Positions 6,075-13,419 of a stretch of 18,559 nucleotides of DNA are shown here, piece after piece; the stretch's first letter is position 1; the number at the start of each line of letters is the position of its first letter. Position numbers and translations under genes: made by a program. The DNA is from an uncultured Prevotella sp. (GTDB taxonomy: Bacteria > Bacteroidota > Bacteroidia > Bacteroidales > Bacteroidaceae), in the NCBI GenBank assembly GCA_946999045.1, contig CAMQBR010000039.1:1-18559 (forward strand), read 5' to 3'. A model generated the notes under the pieces. It was not told the DNA's origin. It was given only the letters and a program-made list of their open reading frames with translations, and did not search any database.

Positions 6075-6467
6075 ATGAAAAAGTTAATGATGATGACCTT
6101 TATGTTAATAGCCTGTTTCACTATGACAATGGCTCAACAAAAGGCTCAAATTAAGTTTGACAAGACAACATTTAACTATGGTGAGTTTAGCGAAAGTAAT
6201 CCCGTACAAAAATGTACTTTCACCTTTACCAATGTAGGTAATGCGCCTCTTGTTATTAACCAGGCAGTAGCCAGCTGTGGATGCACTGTTCCGTCTTATA
6301 CCAAAACACCTATCCTACCTGGCAAAAAAGGTGAGATTAGGGTTACGTATAATGGAAAAGGTAAATTTCCTGGACACTTTAAGAAAACGATTACCATTCG
6401 CACCAATGGGGAACCTGAAATGATACGCCTATATATTGAAGGTGTAATGAAAGAAGCCCAACAATAA
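6075..6467 (+). CDS. Exported DUF1573 (Ig-like) protein
   Basis: This 130-aa protein has an N-terminal signal peptide (MKKLMMMTFMLIACFTMTMA, cleavage probably before QQK). One DUF1573 beta-sandwich domain follows, with family hallmarks: IKFDKTTFNYGEF, CTFTFTNVGNAPLVI, ASCGCTVPSYTKTPILPGKKGEI and a closing beta strand IRLYIEGVM. DUF1573 proteins are common exported proteins of Bacteroidota with no firmly known function. The L-I-A-C at residues 11-14 could be read as a lipobox, but it lies early inside the hydrophobic stretch, so ordinary signal peptidase I export is more likely. I chose the ATG at 6075 because upstream codons add a polar MYTYSKHQKNKLN that would spoil the signal peptide. It is a single-gene unit with its own promoter element and a strong terminator. 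Confidence 0.88.
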   Translation: MKKLMMMTFMLIACFTMTMAQQKAQIKFDKTTFNYGEFSESNPVQKCTFTFTNVGNAPLVINQAVASCGCTVPSYTKTPILPGKKGEIRVTYNGKGKFPGHFKKTITIRTNGEPEMIRLYIEGVMKEAQQ

Positions 6468-6490
6468 ATTTTTATCTATTATTTATTTTG

Positions 6491-6530
6491 AAGGAGATAA
6501 ATACTTGGGCTGTGTTTATCTCCTTTTTTC
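6491..6530 (+). terminator. Rho-independent terminator of the DUF1573 gene
   Basis: AAGGAGATAAA (6491-6501) pairs with TTTATCTCCTT (6515-6525) in a perfect 11-bp stem, followed by TTTT to 6529. Confidence 0.92.
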
Positions 6531-6549
6531 TTACTATTACAAACTGGGG

Positions 6550-6608
6550 ACGCATCCAACATTAGCCGCTTTTGTGTAACTTTGCTACCTTTACCCGAAA
6601 AACTTTAT
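6550..6608 (+). repeat. Dispersed repeat R3, right copy
   Basis: This is the inverted counterpart of 3484-3550, sharing CAACATTAGCCGC, TACCTTTnCCC and AAAAACTTTAT. It has a spacer about 7 bp shorter. It begins 20 bp after the DUF1573 terminator, so both R3 copies lie directly behind a terminator and in the direction of the terminated gene. On its minus strand it forms the 3' end of the small ORF at 6562-6782. Confidence 0.75.
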
Positions 6609-6782
6609 GTTTGCACTCAACAAAATAAATATTCTTTGCGGTTGTTACACTATCGTGGATATGCGTCATAGTATCATTCTTCGCCTGCCCCCATTGGTAC
6701 GCAGCAATGATTACCAAGCTGGTATTTGCCAAGAAAAAAAAGGTTGCTAAAAAATGAACAAATTTGGGTGAAATGTGGACAT
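6562..6782 (-). pseudogene. Possible small membrane protein, frame broken at a T-run
   Basis: Ten bases after the maf stop, the minus strand has an ATG (6782) reading MSTFHPNLFIF, then a stop inside a six-T run. One extra T would join this to an open frame that continues to TAA at 6562-6564. The joined product would be about 73 aa: a hydrophobic segment (LATFFFLANTSLVIIAAYQW), then a polar part (GQAKNDTMTHIHDSV, IYFVECKHKVFRVKVAKLHKSG). The left R3 copy has a similar KVFRAKVIK in the equivalent frame, which weakly supports coding. I do not recognise the family. It could be a pseudogene, a homopolymer phase-variable ORF, a sequence error or chance. The rest of the 325-bp interval 6468-6792 holds only the terminator and R3. 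Confidence 0.35.
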
Positions 6783-6792
6783 TGCCCTATCC

Positions 6793-7356
6793 CTACATAT
6801 CTTGTAGTTCTTCGTAAATGCGCTGTACGGGTAACCCCATTACATTAAAGTAGCTGCCTTCCAACTTTGTAACACCGATATACCCTATCCATTCTTGTAT
6901 ACCATAAGCACCAGCTTTATCATATGGTTTATAGATAGAAACATAGTAATTGATTTCTTCATCGGTTAAAGTCTTAAAAGTAACATTTGTAACTACACTA
7001 AACGACTTTTGTTTTTGTGTGGTTGTAAGACATACACCAGTGATTACTTGATGCGTTTTTCCACTCAATCCCCTTAACATACGCTTAGCTTCAGCGGCAT
7101 TGTGCGGTTTGCCCATGACATGGGAGCCTAAAATAACCACAGTATCTGCCGTAAGAAGAAGTTCATTAGGCTCAACTTGGTAGGCAGTAGCCTTTTCTTT
7201 CGCAATGTATTGAGAAACTTCATTGACTGGAAGTGTTGATGGATATGCTTCAGGTACACCGCTTTTTACTTTAATGGTAAAAGGTATATCTAATCCTTTT
7301 AGCAATTCTTTTCTGCGAGGAGAATTAGATGCTAATATAATATGGAAGTTTTTCAT
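6793..7356 (-). CDS. maf: Maf-family nucleoside triphosphate pyrophosphatase (dTTP/UTP type)
   Basis: Maf proteins hydrolyse non-canonical or excess nucleoside triphosphates to the monophosphate and PPi, in nucleotide pool cleaning or septum control. The 187-aa protein has the usual length and motifs: ASNSPRRKELL (residues 9-19), the TADTVV loop, GKPHNAAEAKRML, SGKTHQVITGV and DKAGAYGIQEW followed by GSYFNVMGLP. The DKAGAYGIQ form fits the YhdE-type dTTP/UTP pyrophosphatase subgroup rather than the YceF m7GTP subgroup; this is inference. It lies 24 nt downstream of kdsC in the same direction and is probably cotranscribed with it. No clear terminator follows; the possible small ORF begins 10 nt after its stop. 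Confidence 0.92.
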   Translation of the reverse strand: MKNFHIILASNSPRRKELLKGLDIPFTIKVKSGVPEAYPSTLPVNEVSQYIAKEKATAYQVEPNELLLTADTVVILGSHVMGKPHNAAEAKRMLRGLSGKTHQVITGVCLTTTQKQKSFSVVTNVTFKTLTDEEINYYVSIYKPYDKAGAYGIQEWIGYIGVTKLEGSYFNVMGLPVQRIYEELQDM

Positions 7357-7380
7357 TTACTACACATTTCTAAAAAATCC

Positions 7381-7899
7381 TTACCAACCAAAAACTTCGT
7401 CACTATCTAACCATAAGTGATGTGCCTTTAATACCTGTTCAATAATATCGCGCCCACAGCCTTTTCCTCCTTCTACATGACTAATATAGTTGGCTACGTT
7501 CTTAATTTCTGGGGCAGCATCAGCAGGACAACAGGGACAACCACATTGTTGCATCACTTCGTAATCAGGAATATCATCGCCTACATAAATTACTTCTTCG
7601 TTTTTAAGATCGTATTTTTGTAAGAAATCGTGGTAATCGTTTAGTTTAATAGCACTCTTCATATAAATATCTTTCACACCCAATCCCTGATATCTTATCT
7701 GTACGGCATGAGTATTTCCACCTGTTATGATAGCAATACGGATGCCTTTCTTTGTGGCTAACTGTATAGCATAACCATCTTTTATATTGGCAGTGCGCAA
7801 AGGTTCTCCCTCACTGTTCATCACAATGGTAGAGGTAGAAAGAACGCCATCTACATCAAAAACAATGGCTTTTATTTTTTTTAAATCGTAATTTATCAT
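7381..7899 (-). CDS. kdsC: 3-deoxy-D-manno-octulosonate-8-phosphate phosphatase (KdsC)
   Basis: KdsC removes phosphate from Kdo-8-phosphate to give Kdo, the inner-core sugar of lipopolysaccharide, in the cytoplasm. The 172-aa protein is a cap-less HAD-superfamily hydrolase of normal KdsC length. The nucleophile motif is DVDGVLS (Asp15, Asp17), motif II is ITGGN (residues 58-62), and motif III/IV is YVGDDIPD (105-112) after the conserved Lys region. The C-terminal VEGGKGCGRDIIEQVL is a typical KdsC feature of the tetramer interface. The loop after DVDGVL reads STSTI where TDG is common. It starts a two-gene unit with maf and is divergent from xpt, with a -7 element 32 nt upstream. Confidence 0.93.
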   Translation of the reverse strand: MINYDLKKIKAIVFDVDGVLSTSTIVMNSEGEPLRTANIKDGYAIQLATKKGIRIAIITGGNTHAVQIRYQGLGVKDIYMKSAIKLNDYHDFLQKYDLKNEEVIYVGDDIPDYEVMQQCGCPCCPADAAPEIKNVANYISHVEGGKGCGRDIIEQVLKAHHLWLDSDEVFGW

Positions 7900-7930
7900 T
7901 GTATGTGGTACCTTATATAATTATGTTGAG

Positions 7931-7938
7931 CAAAGGTA
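7931..7938 (-). promoter_or_regulatory. -7 element of kdsC-maf (TACCTTTG)
   Basis: An exact TAnnTTTG match on the minus strand lies 32 nt upstream of the kdsC ATG. The -33 region is AT-rich without a clear TTG. Confidence 0.6.
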
Positions 7939-8012
7939 AGCATAATAAATAAATAACTATTGCTTTTTGTAAAAATTATATCACTATTTCTCCGCATTTA
8001 CATTTTTTTTCC

Positions 8013-8020
8013 TACCTTTG
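8013..8020 (+). promoter_or_regulatory. -7 element of the xpt operon (TACCTTTG)
   Basis: An exact TAnnTTTG match ends 28 nt before the xpt ATG. The predicted start falls at or just before the palindrome at 8024-8044. The -33 box is poor (TTTC at about 22 bp), which fits an activated or weak promoter. Confidence 0.6.
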
Positions 8021-8023
8021 TAC

Positions 8024-8044
8024 GCATTATTATCAAAATAATGC
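8024..8044. promoter_or_regulatory. Palindrome between promoter and start of xpt (operator or leader hairpin)
   Basis: GCATTATT (8024-8031) and AATAATGC (8037-8044) form a perfect 8-bp inverted repeat around a 5-bp centre. It lies at the predicted transcription start and ends 4 nt before the ATG. It could be a repressor operator for purine control or an RNA hairpin masking the start. I see no purine riboswitch here. Confidence 0.6.
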
Positions 8045-8048
8045 AGAT

Positions 8049-8627
8049 ATGAAAACATTAATAGATCGTATTCTTAAAGACGGACGTTGCTATCCGGGTG
8101 GGATACTAAAGGTTGATAAATTTATTAATCACCAAATGGATCCAAATTTGATGAAAGCTATTGCTATAGAGTTCATTAAGCGATATTCCTCTACTGAGAT
8201 CAACAAAATTTTAACAATAGAATCCTCTGGTATTGCTCCTGCCATTGTTATGGGATTGTTACTCGATTTACCTGTTGTTTTTGCAAAGAAAAAAAAGCCT
8301 TCTACTATGGGAAATATGCTTTCAACAACCGTTTTTTCTTTTACCAAACAACGAGAGTACAATGTAATTATCAGTAAAGATTATTTAACTCCAAACGATA
8401 AGGTTCTGTTTATTGACGACTTTCTAGCATACGGTAATGCCGCAAAAGGTATTATAAATCTTTGTAGACAGGCAGACGCAGAACTGGTTGGTATGGGATT
8501 TATTATTGAGAAAACATTCCAGCATGGACGCGATGCTATTGAGGCTGCTGGGGTAAGATGCGAATCGTTGACGATGATAGAATCGCTTGATAATTGCGAA
8601 ATTAAAATTAAAAACATGCAAAAATAG
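8049..8627 (+). CDS. xpt: Xanthine phosphoribosyltransferase
   Basis: Xpt joins xanthine to PRPP to give XMP, a purine salvage step in the cytoplasm. The 192-aa protein matches the usual family size. The type I phosphoribosyltransferase PRPP-binding motif VLFIDDFLAYGNAA lies at residues 119-132. Upstream are the family's ESSGIAPA loop (58-65), the base-site region VVFAKKKKPSTM, and an N-terminal KTLIDRILKDGRCYPGGILKVD typical of Xpt. The stop is separated from the next gene, a xanthine-type permease, by only 4 nt, which supports xanthine as substrate and a two-gene salvage operon. A palindrome lies directly upstream of the ATG and may carry the control. Confidence 0.95.
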   Translation: MKTLIDRILKDGRCYPGGILKVDKFINHQMDPNLMKAIAIEFIKRYSSTEINKILTIESSGIAPAIVMGLLLDLPVVFAKKKKPSTMGNMLSTTVFSFTKQREYNVIISKDYLTPNDKVLFIDDFLAYGNAAKGIINLCRQADAELVGMGFIIEKTFQHGRDAIEAAGVRCESLTMIESLDNCEIKIKNMQK

Positions 8628-8631
8628 TTTT

Positions 8632-10017
8632 ATGAAAAAGAGTAATTTTAATTCCGATATTAACAAACCGTTAGCTTCTTCATCAAACGATTTGATTTAT
8701 AGACTCTATGATAAACCGAAATTAAAAGAAACTATTTTTGCAGCATTACAACATTTGCTGGCTATTTTTGTGGCAATTATCACCCCACCACTAATTATAT
8801 CAAATGCACTTAACTTTGATGTTGAGACAACAGGCTATCTTGTTTCGATGTCGTTATTTGTTTCTGGAATAGCTACTTTTATACAATGTTACAAGATAGG
8901 CCCCATTGGTACAGGACTTCTTTGTATACAAGGAACAAGCTTTTCGTTTATTGGTCCTATCATTGGAGCTGGTATGTTAGGAGTGGTTAATGGTAAGCAG
9001 AATATAGAATTGGCTTTGGCTTATATTTTTACATCATGCTTAATTGCTTCTGTTGTAGAAATGTTTGTAAGCCGAATGCTGAAATATACACGAAAAATTA
9101 TTACACCTTTGGTTTCGGGTATTGTTGTTACACTGATAGGAATGTCGCTTATCAAAGCTGGTATCAACTCATGTGGAGGCGGTGCCGAAGCAGAAGCAAA
9201 TGGGTCGTTCGGTTCTTTTTGGAATTTAGGTTTAGCTGCTATAGTTTTATTTAGCATTATCTTTTTTAACCGTTCCAATAACAGATTTTTGAGAATGAGC
9301 TCTATCGTTCTCGGACTCATCATTGGATGTGTGGTAGCTTACTTAGCTGGAATGATAAATGTAGACTCCATACACAATATGGGAGAACTGAATATTCCTA
9401 TACCTTTCAAATATGGTTTTCGTTTTGATACTTCTGCTATTATTGCTTTAGGCTTGGTTTATCTCATAACAGCAATTGAAGCCTATGGAGATATCACAGC
9501 AAACTCTTTAATTTCTGGTGAACCCATAGAAGGACGTGTATTTGAAAAGAGGGCTTCGGGAGGTATTTTGGCAGATGGCTTTAACTCGATGATTGCAGCA
9601 GTTTTTAATTCTTTTCCTAATTCTATCTTTGCGCAAAACAACGGCATGATACAACTTACAGGTATTGCCAGTAGATATGTAGGCTATTATATTGCTGGAA
9701 TTTTATTGTTATTAGGTATCTTCCCTGCTGTAGGACTCGTTTTTTCTCTTATTCCTGCACCTGTACTTGGTGGCGCAACTCTGCTAATGTTTGGTACGGT
9801 AGCTGCCGCTGGCATTAAAATTATTGCAGCTACGAAGATAAATAGAAAAGCAGTTTTGGTAATGGCTATCAGCTTTTCATTAGGACTAAGCGTTGAAATG
9901 GTCCCTAATATTCTGTATCAAATGCCTGAAACCATTAAAAATATATTTTCATCTGGTATTACAACTGGTGGATTAGCGGCAATATTAACCAATAGCTTGA
10001 TAAGAATTAAAGAATAA
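8632..10017 (+). CDS. NCS2/NAT family xanthine (uracil-xanthine type) permease
   Basis: This inner-membrane purine importer has 461 aa and about 14 hydrophobic segments, the expected NCS2 size. Visible family marks are Gln-His of TM1 (ALQHLLA, residues 38-44), the TM3 motif GTSFSFIGP, the TM8 substrate-binding Glu region AIEAYGDITA (Glu283), and the NAT signature QNNGMIQLTG (335-344). The TM8 segment and linkage to xpt favour xanthine, possibly also urate; no exact specificity can be read. I chose the ATG at 8632. A longer frame begins at 8587 inside xpt, but its extra residues are polar shadow sequence. The gene follows xpt by 4 nt and ends before a bidirectional terminator shared with the convergent C69 gene. 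Confidence 0.92.
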   Translation: MKKSNFNSDINKPLASSSNDLIYRLYDKPKLKETIFAALQHLLAIFVAIITPPLIISNALNFDVETTGYLVSMSLFVSGIATFIQCYKIGPIGTGLLCIQGTSFSFIGPIIGAGMLGVVNGKQNIELALAYIFTSCLIASVVEMFVSRMLKYTRKIITPLVSGIVVTLIGMSLIKAGINSCGGGAEAEANGSFGSFWNLGLAAIVLFSIIFFNRSNNRFLRMSSIVLGLIIGCVVAYLAGMINVDSIHNMGELNIPIPFKYGFRFDTSAIIALGLVYLITAIEAYGDITANSLISGEPIEGRVFEKRASGGILADGFNSMIAAVFNSFPNSIFAQNNGMIQLTGIASRYVGYYIAGILLLLGIFPAVGLVFSLIPAPVLGGATLLMFGTVAAAGIKIIAATKINRKAVLVMAISFSLGLSVEMVPNILYQMPETIKNIFSSGITTGGLAAILTNSLIRIKE

Positions 10018-10053
10018 GGAGTTAATAAGATCATATAAAGATTACTACAATAA

Positions 10054-10102
10054 TAAAAAACGCTTTAGATTTTCTTGGAAGAAATATCTAAAGCATTTTT
10101 TT
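10054..10102. terminator. Bidirectional terminator between the permease and C69 dipeptidase genes
   Basis: GCTTTAGAT (10062-10070) pairs with ATCTAAAGC (10086-10094), and TTTCTT/AAGAAA lengthens the stem across a one-base bulge. T-runs lie on both sides: 10096-10102 on the plus strand and 10060-10054 on the minus strand. It serves two convergent genes. Confidence 0.92.
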
Positions 10103-10116
10103 ATTGTCATTGACAA

Positions 10117-11781
10117 TTATTTATTTTTGGGTATCAAGTATTTATCTCCTGTATCCTTAATAAGTTCTTTAGCAAACAATGCAGGGAAACCAGGACGTTG
10201 TACTCTTGCACCCAAACCTGTTTTGGTACGAAGAAATTTTCCATTCTTCACAGGTTTGATAGCCATATCATTGTAGCGAACAATTAGAAATATTGCCAAT
10301 TGTTTCCATCTTGTCAACATTTCTTGAGCCTTAGTGTTAGAATAGTTGCTCAGATATTTAAGAGCTTCAGCCTTATTGGTTTGATACAAACGAAGAGCTT
10401 CAGCTTCTACTTGTTTTTGTTGGAGAAAGTAAGATGTCTCCAAAGAATCACGTACAAGTTTCAAGTCTGGGAACATTTGGCAGTAGCGAGGATATATCAT
10501 ATTACTTACCCAATTGCATACCCAAAAAGCGTTCTTGTCAGAAAAAGTTACTGCATCAGCACCAGGGGTATTATAGCATTCGGGTTGTATGGTATTACCA
10601 CAATAAATAGGTGTATAAGCAATCATATTACCATCATCATTACCAAACCATAATAAGCCACCTATTTCACGAGGTAACCAACTTCTCATTTGACTAACAA
10701 ACGAGAACGCTGACTGCTGTGTTGAGGTTGGGCGCTCATTGAAAAATTGTTTATCACCAACTTTATATGTTAAAGGAGTTGGACGATAAGGCATTTGATA
10801 AATACCTCCACCGATGTCGGCACTATCAAGGGCTAATGGAGTTCCCTCATAATGGTCGCGCATACAAGCTTGAATATCCTGCACGCTTACCTTCTTGTTA
10901 GGGATAATCCACAAAGGCATATCCTCTGCTTTAGGATCTTTTCCCATTGCCCACGGTAGGTATTTAGACATATCCTGAAAATGATTAAAGAAGCTCCAAA
11001 CACGTGCTTCACAGAATCTTCTGCCAGAAAATGTAGGTTTAGCATATGCTTCTTTCCAAGAAAAGTCGGCATCCCTTCCCTTAAACCAACCTTTGCTTCG
11101 TGCAAACTTTACAACATCCTTGGCATACATCACATTCTTTTTATCCTTCATGTTAAATTTGCCAATTCTGCTTTGATTTGCATGACCGCATATAGCGTTG
11201 TCTGGAATACGAATGGCAACCCATACAGTAGCTTTGCTTCCAGGGCCCTTACCCATCATTTCCATAATCCATGCTTCGTTTGGATCGCATATAGTAAAGG
11301 TTTCACCAGAGCTGTTAAAGCCATACCGATTGGTTAAAGTTGTCATAATTTGAATGGCTTCACGTGCCGTTTTTGAACGTTGCAAAGCGATATAAATCAA
11401 AGAACCATAATCAATGATACCTTCAGGGTCTCTCATTTCTTCACGTCCGCCATATGTTGTTTCGCCAATTGTAACCTGATACTCGTTGATGTTGCCGATA
11501 ACATTGTAAGTTTCGGCTGCTTCGGGTATTTGTCCATGATACTCGTTGGTGTCCCAATCATAAATATCACGCATGGTACCTGCTTTGTGTTTACCAGCAG
11601 CGTAATGACGTAAGCCAATAAACAGTCCATAGTCATCGGCATTATAAGTGCAGATAACAGAACCATCTACAGATGCTCTCTTACCAACAATGAAGTTGGT
11701 ACATGCAGATGCTTGCTGTATGTTAGCTCCAAAAGCTAAAAGCAACACTGCTAAAATGATTCCAAAAGAAAATTTGTTCAT
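10117..11781 (-). CDS. Secreted C69-family dipeptidase
   Basis: This 554-aa peptidase belongs to family C69 (PepD-like Ntn hydrolases), which cleave dipeptides and short peptides. A signal peptide (hydrophobic residues 8-18, then GANIQQASA) is followed directly by ACTNFIVGKRASVDGSV, in which Cys27 is the predicted N-terminal nucleophile exposed by removal of the leader. Other family segments are GQIPEAAETYNVIGNINEYQV, TYGGREE, EAIQIMTTLTNRYGFNSSGETF and NEAWIMEM. Bacteroidota use such enzymes in the periplasm or outside for peptide nutrition. It is convergent with the permease and lies 88 nt downstream of the DUF4296 gene. I see no exact TAnnTTTG box in that gap, only CCTGTTA twice, 15 bp apart (minus strand, within 11830-11851), so it may be read from the upstream cluster or from an unrecognised promoter. 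Confidence 0.92.
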   Translation of the reverse strand: MNKFSFGIILAVLLLAFGANIQQASACTNFIVGKRASVDGSVICTYNADDYGLFIGLRHYAAGKHKAGTMRDIYDWDTNEYHGQIPEAAETYNVIGNINEYQVTIGETTYGGREEMRDPEGIIDYGSLIYIALQRSKTAREAIQIMTTLTNRYGFNSSGETFTICDPNEAWIMEMMGKGPGSKATVWVAIRIPDNAICGHANQSRIGKFNMKDKKNVMYAKDVVKFARSKGWFKGRDADFSWKEAYAKPTFSGRRFCEARVWSFFNHFQDMSKYLPWAMGKDPKAEDMPLWIIPNKKVSVQDIQACMRDHYEGTPLALDSADIGGGIYQMPYRPTPLTYKVGDKQFFNERPTSTQQSAFSFVSQMRSWLPREIGGLLWFGNDDGNMIAYTPIYCGNTIQPECYNTPGADAVTFSDKNAFWVCNWVSNMIYPRYCQMFPDLKLVRDSLETSYFLQQKQVEAEALRLYQTNKAEALKYLSNYSNTKAQEMLTRWKQLAIFLIVRYNDMAIKPVKNGKFLRTKTGLGARVQRPGFPALFAKELIKDTGDKYLIPKNK

Positions 11782-11869
11782 AATATTATAAAACTTAATA
11801 AGTGGCTATTTTTTCTAATCAACATGAGTTAACAGGTATACAAATAACAGGAGAGTTTATCAATTACTT

Positions 11870-12742
11870 CTAAAAACTTCGTTGAGCAGCGGTATCTGCT
11901 GCTATACTACGTTTTATACCTGTGTCTACTGAATCTTTCTTAGATTGATCTTCGCTAGACTTTGTTGCATGAACACGAACCAAAGTAATATTGGTAAGTA
12001 ACATTATTTTTAACGTTGTGCTATAAGCATCATTAGGATTGCTATTATTCAATATGAAATATCCACGAATCTCCTTTATACCCAGCTTACTATTATCTGA
12101 AATTTGCAAGGTATAATGATTAGGAGAAGATACATATACAGTTTGTACCGCTACACTATCATTATTAAATTTAACTGCCATGACTGCCATCCCATCTTTT
12201 ACACCATCTTGAAAAATAAACTGTGCATCAAAATTGAGGTACAAGTTATCTCCTGCTTTGAATGTGGTGTCGGCTTGTATTGCGTACGAATAGACATTAA
12301 ATGGCTTGTAGGGTGAGAGTACAATAGAACGATCTGCTCGCCATATATTAGTCGTATCTGAATTTGAAGAGTGTCCTCCTCCATTTGCATTGACATCATT
12401 TGCTGATGCACCTAGTGCTAATGCATCTTGGCTCATTCGCTTGGATAATGCTTCGTAAACATCTTGCAATAGTTTGGTATGGCGTGTGTAATAGACCATT
12501 GACGAATCAAACTCGGCTTCAGTTACACCATGCTTTTTGAGTACAGCTGACTTGTAAGTTATCATTTTTGTGGCATTTTCTTGATTGATTTTATACATTG
12601 CATCTGCAAGATGATAATCATATAAGATATCTGTCATCTTTTCCTTAGAGATATATTTACCTGGAACAGAGGGTTTGCAAGATGCAAATAGCAAAAGCAA
12701 TAATGCTACAACAAAAGAAAAGGAAAATAACTTTTTACTCAT
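11870..12742 (-). CDS. DUF4296-domain lipoprotein
   Basis: This 290-aa predicted lipoprotein has a basic start, a hydrophobic stretch FVVALLLLLF and the lipobox FASC, with Cys22 as the lipidated residue. The residues after Cys (KPSVPG) lack the acidic surface-export signal known in some Bacteroidota lipoproteins, so a periplasm-facing location is more likely. Residues ~30-110 form the helical DUF4296 domain (MTDILYDYHLADAMYKIN, AVLKKHGVTEAEFDSSMVYYTRH). Residues ~130-265 are beta-rich and of unknown function, and the tail is charged and low in complexity. Its ATG overlaps the lspA stop by 8 nt (ATGAGTAA), so translation is coupled. The function is unknown; the neighbourhood with lspA, which matures lipoproteins, is suggestive only. 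Confidence 0.85.
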   Translation of the reverse strand: MSKKLFSFSFVVALLLLLFASCKPSVPGKYISKEKMTDILYDYHLADAMYKINQENATKMITYKSAVLKKHGVTEAEFDSSMVYYTRHTKLLQDVYEALSKRMSQDALALGASANDVNANGGGHSSNSDTTNIWRADRSIVLSPYKPFNVYSYAIQADTTFKAGDNLYLNFDAQFIFQDGVKDGMAVMAVKFNNDSVAVQTVYVSSPNHYTLQISDNSKLGIKEIRGYFILNNSNPNDAYSTTLKIMLLTNITLVRVHATKSSEDQSKKDSVDTGIKRSIAADTAAQRSF

Positions 12743-13388
12743 CTGTATCTATCTTAGGATTATTATCTTTGACTGTTTTTTTTATTGTTTCTAATTGCTT
12801 ACGATAAAAAATAAGCAAAAGAACAACGCCAACACTGATACATGAATCTGCAAAATTAAATATTGGAGAAAAGAATACAAATGGATGTCCTCCATAATAT
12901 GGAATCCATGTAGGCCATGTTGTTTCTATCAAAGGGAAATAAAACATATCAACTACCTTTCCATGTAAAAAGGTAGAATAACCAGAAGCAAATGGTACAA
13001 ACTGAGCAATACTATAGGGTGTAGAATCTGTAAATATCAATCCATAAAACATGGAGTCAATAATATTGCCCATTGCACCAGCAAGTATCATGGCAAGACA
13101 AACAATATACCCTTTGGGATGTGGACGCTTAATTAACTTACAGATATAATAGATGATGGCGCAAATGGCTATAATTCTAAATAAGCTCAATACTAATTTA
13201 TTGATAAAGGTCATTCCATATGCCATTCCATTATTTTCAATAAACCTAATGTAAAACCAATTAGTTATTTGAATAGAATCGCCTAAAGCCATATTGGTTT
13301 TGACCATTATCTTGATAATTTGGTCAATAATTAGTATGAGTAGTACAATGAGTACGGTAAGTTTACCGCTGGTTAAATATTTATTCAT
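12735..13388 (-). CDS. lspA: Lipoprotein signal peptidase (signal peptidase II)
   Basis: LspA is the inner-membrane aspartic peptidase that cuts signal peptides from prolipoproteins at the lipidated Cys. The 217-aa protein has four transmembrane helices. Motifs (numbered from the chosen start) are DQIIKIMVKTNM in TM1, NWFYIRFIENNGMAYGM, GAMGNIID (~104-111), KVVDMF with catalytic Asp147, and FNFADSCISVG with catalytic Asp181. A loop of about 35 residues between GNIID and VVDMF is longer than in E. coli LspA. I chose the ATG at 13388 (MNKYLTSGKL), which fits family N-termini and has AAGGAA upstream; ATGs at 13439 or 13451 would add a polar extension and overlap the upstream gene. It overlaps the DUF4296 gene by 8 nt. 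Confidence 0.93.
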   Translation of the reverse strand: MNKYLTSGKLTVLIVLLILIIDQIIKIMVKTNMALGDSIQITNWFYIRFIENNGMAYGMTFINKLVLSLFRIIAICAIIYYICKLIKRPHPKGYIVCLAMILAGAMGNIIDSMFYGLIFTDSTPYSIAQFVPFASGYSTFLHGKVVDMFYFPLIETTWPTWIPYYGGHPFVFFSPIFNFADSCISVGVVLLLIFYRKQLETIKKTVKDNNPKIDTDE

Positions 13389-13419
13389 GCTGTACACACT
13401 TTCCTTCCAAGGGATATAC

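Noticed and set aside
6607..6750. A 47-codon plus-strand ORF starting MFALNKINIL behind an R3 promoter-like box
   Set aside because: It has no recognisable features, and the opposite strand gives a more protein-like membrane ORF. The promoter-like box here is TACCTTTA, not a full match.
7900..8048. A purine riboswitch upstream of xpt
   Set aside because: No conserved purine-aptamer core is visible; only a short palindrome and a -7 box are seen.
8587..8631. A longer permease starting inside xpt
   Set aside because: The extra 15 residues are a shadow of xpt coding sequence and add nothing to the NCS2 fold; the ATG at 8632 gives a normal 4-nt operon gap.
9021..9323. A 100-codon minus-strand ORF inside the permease gene
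   Set aside because: It is entirely within a well-supported coding region on the other strand and lacks any family feature.
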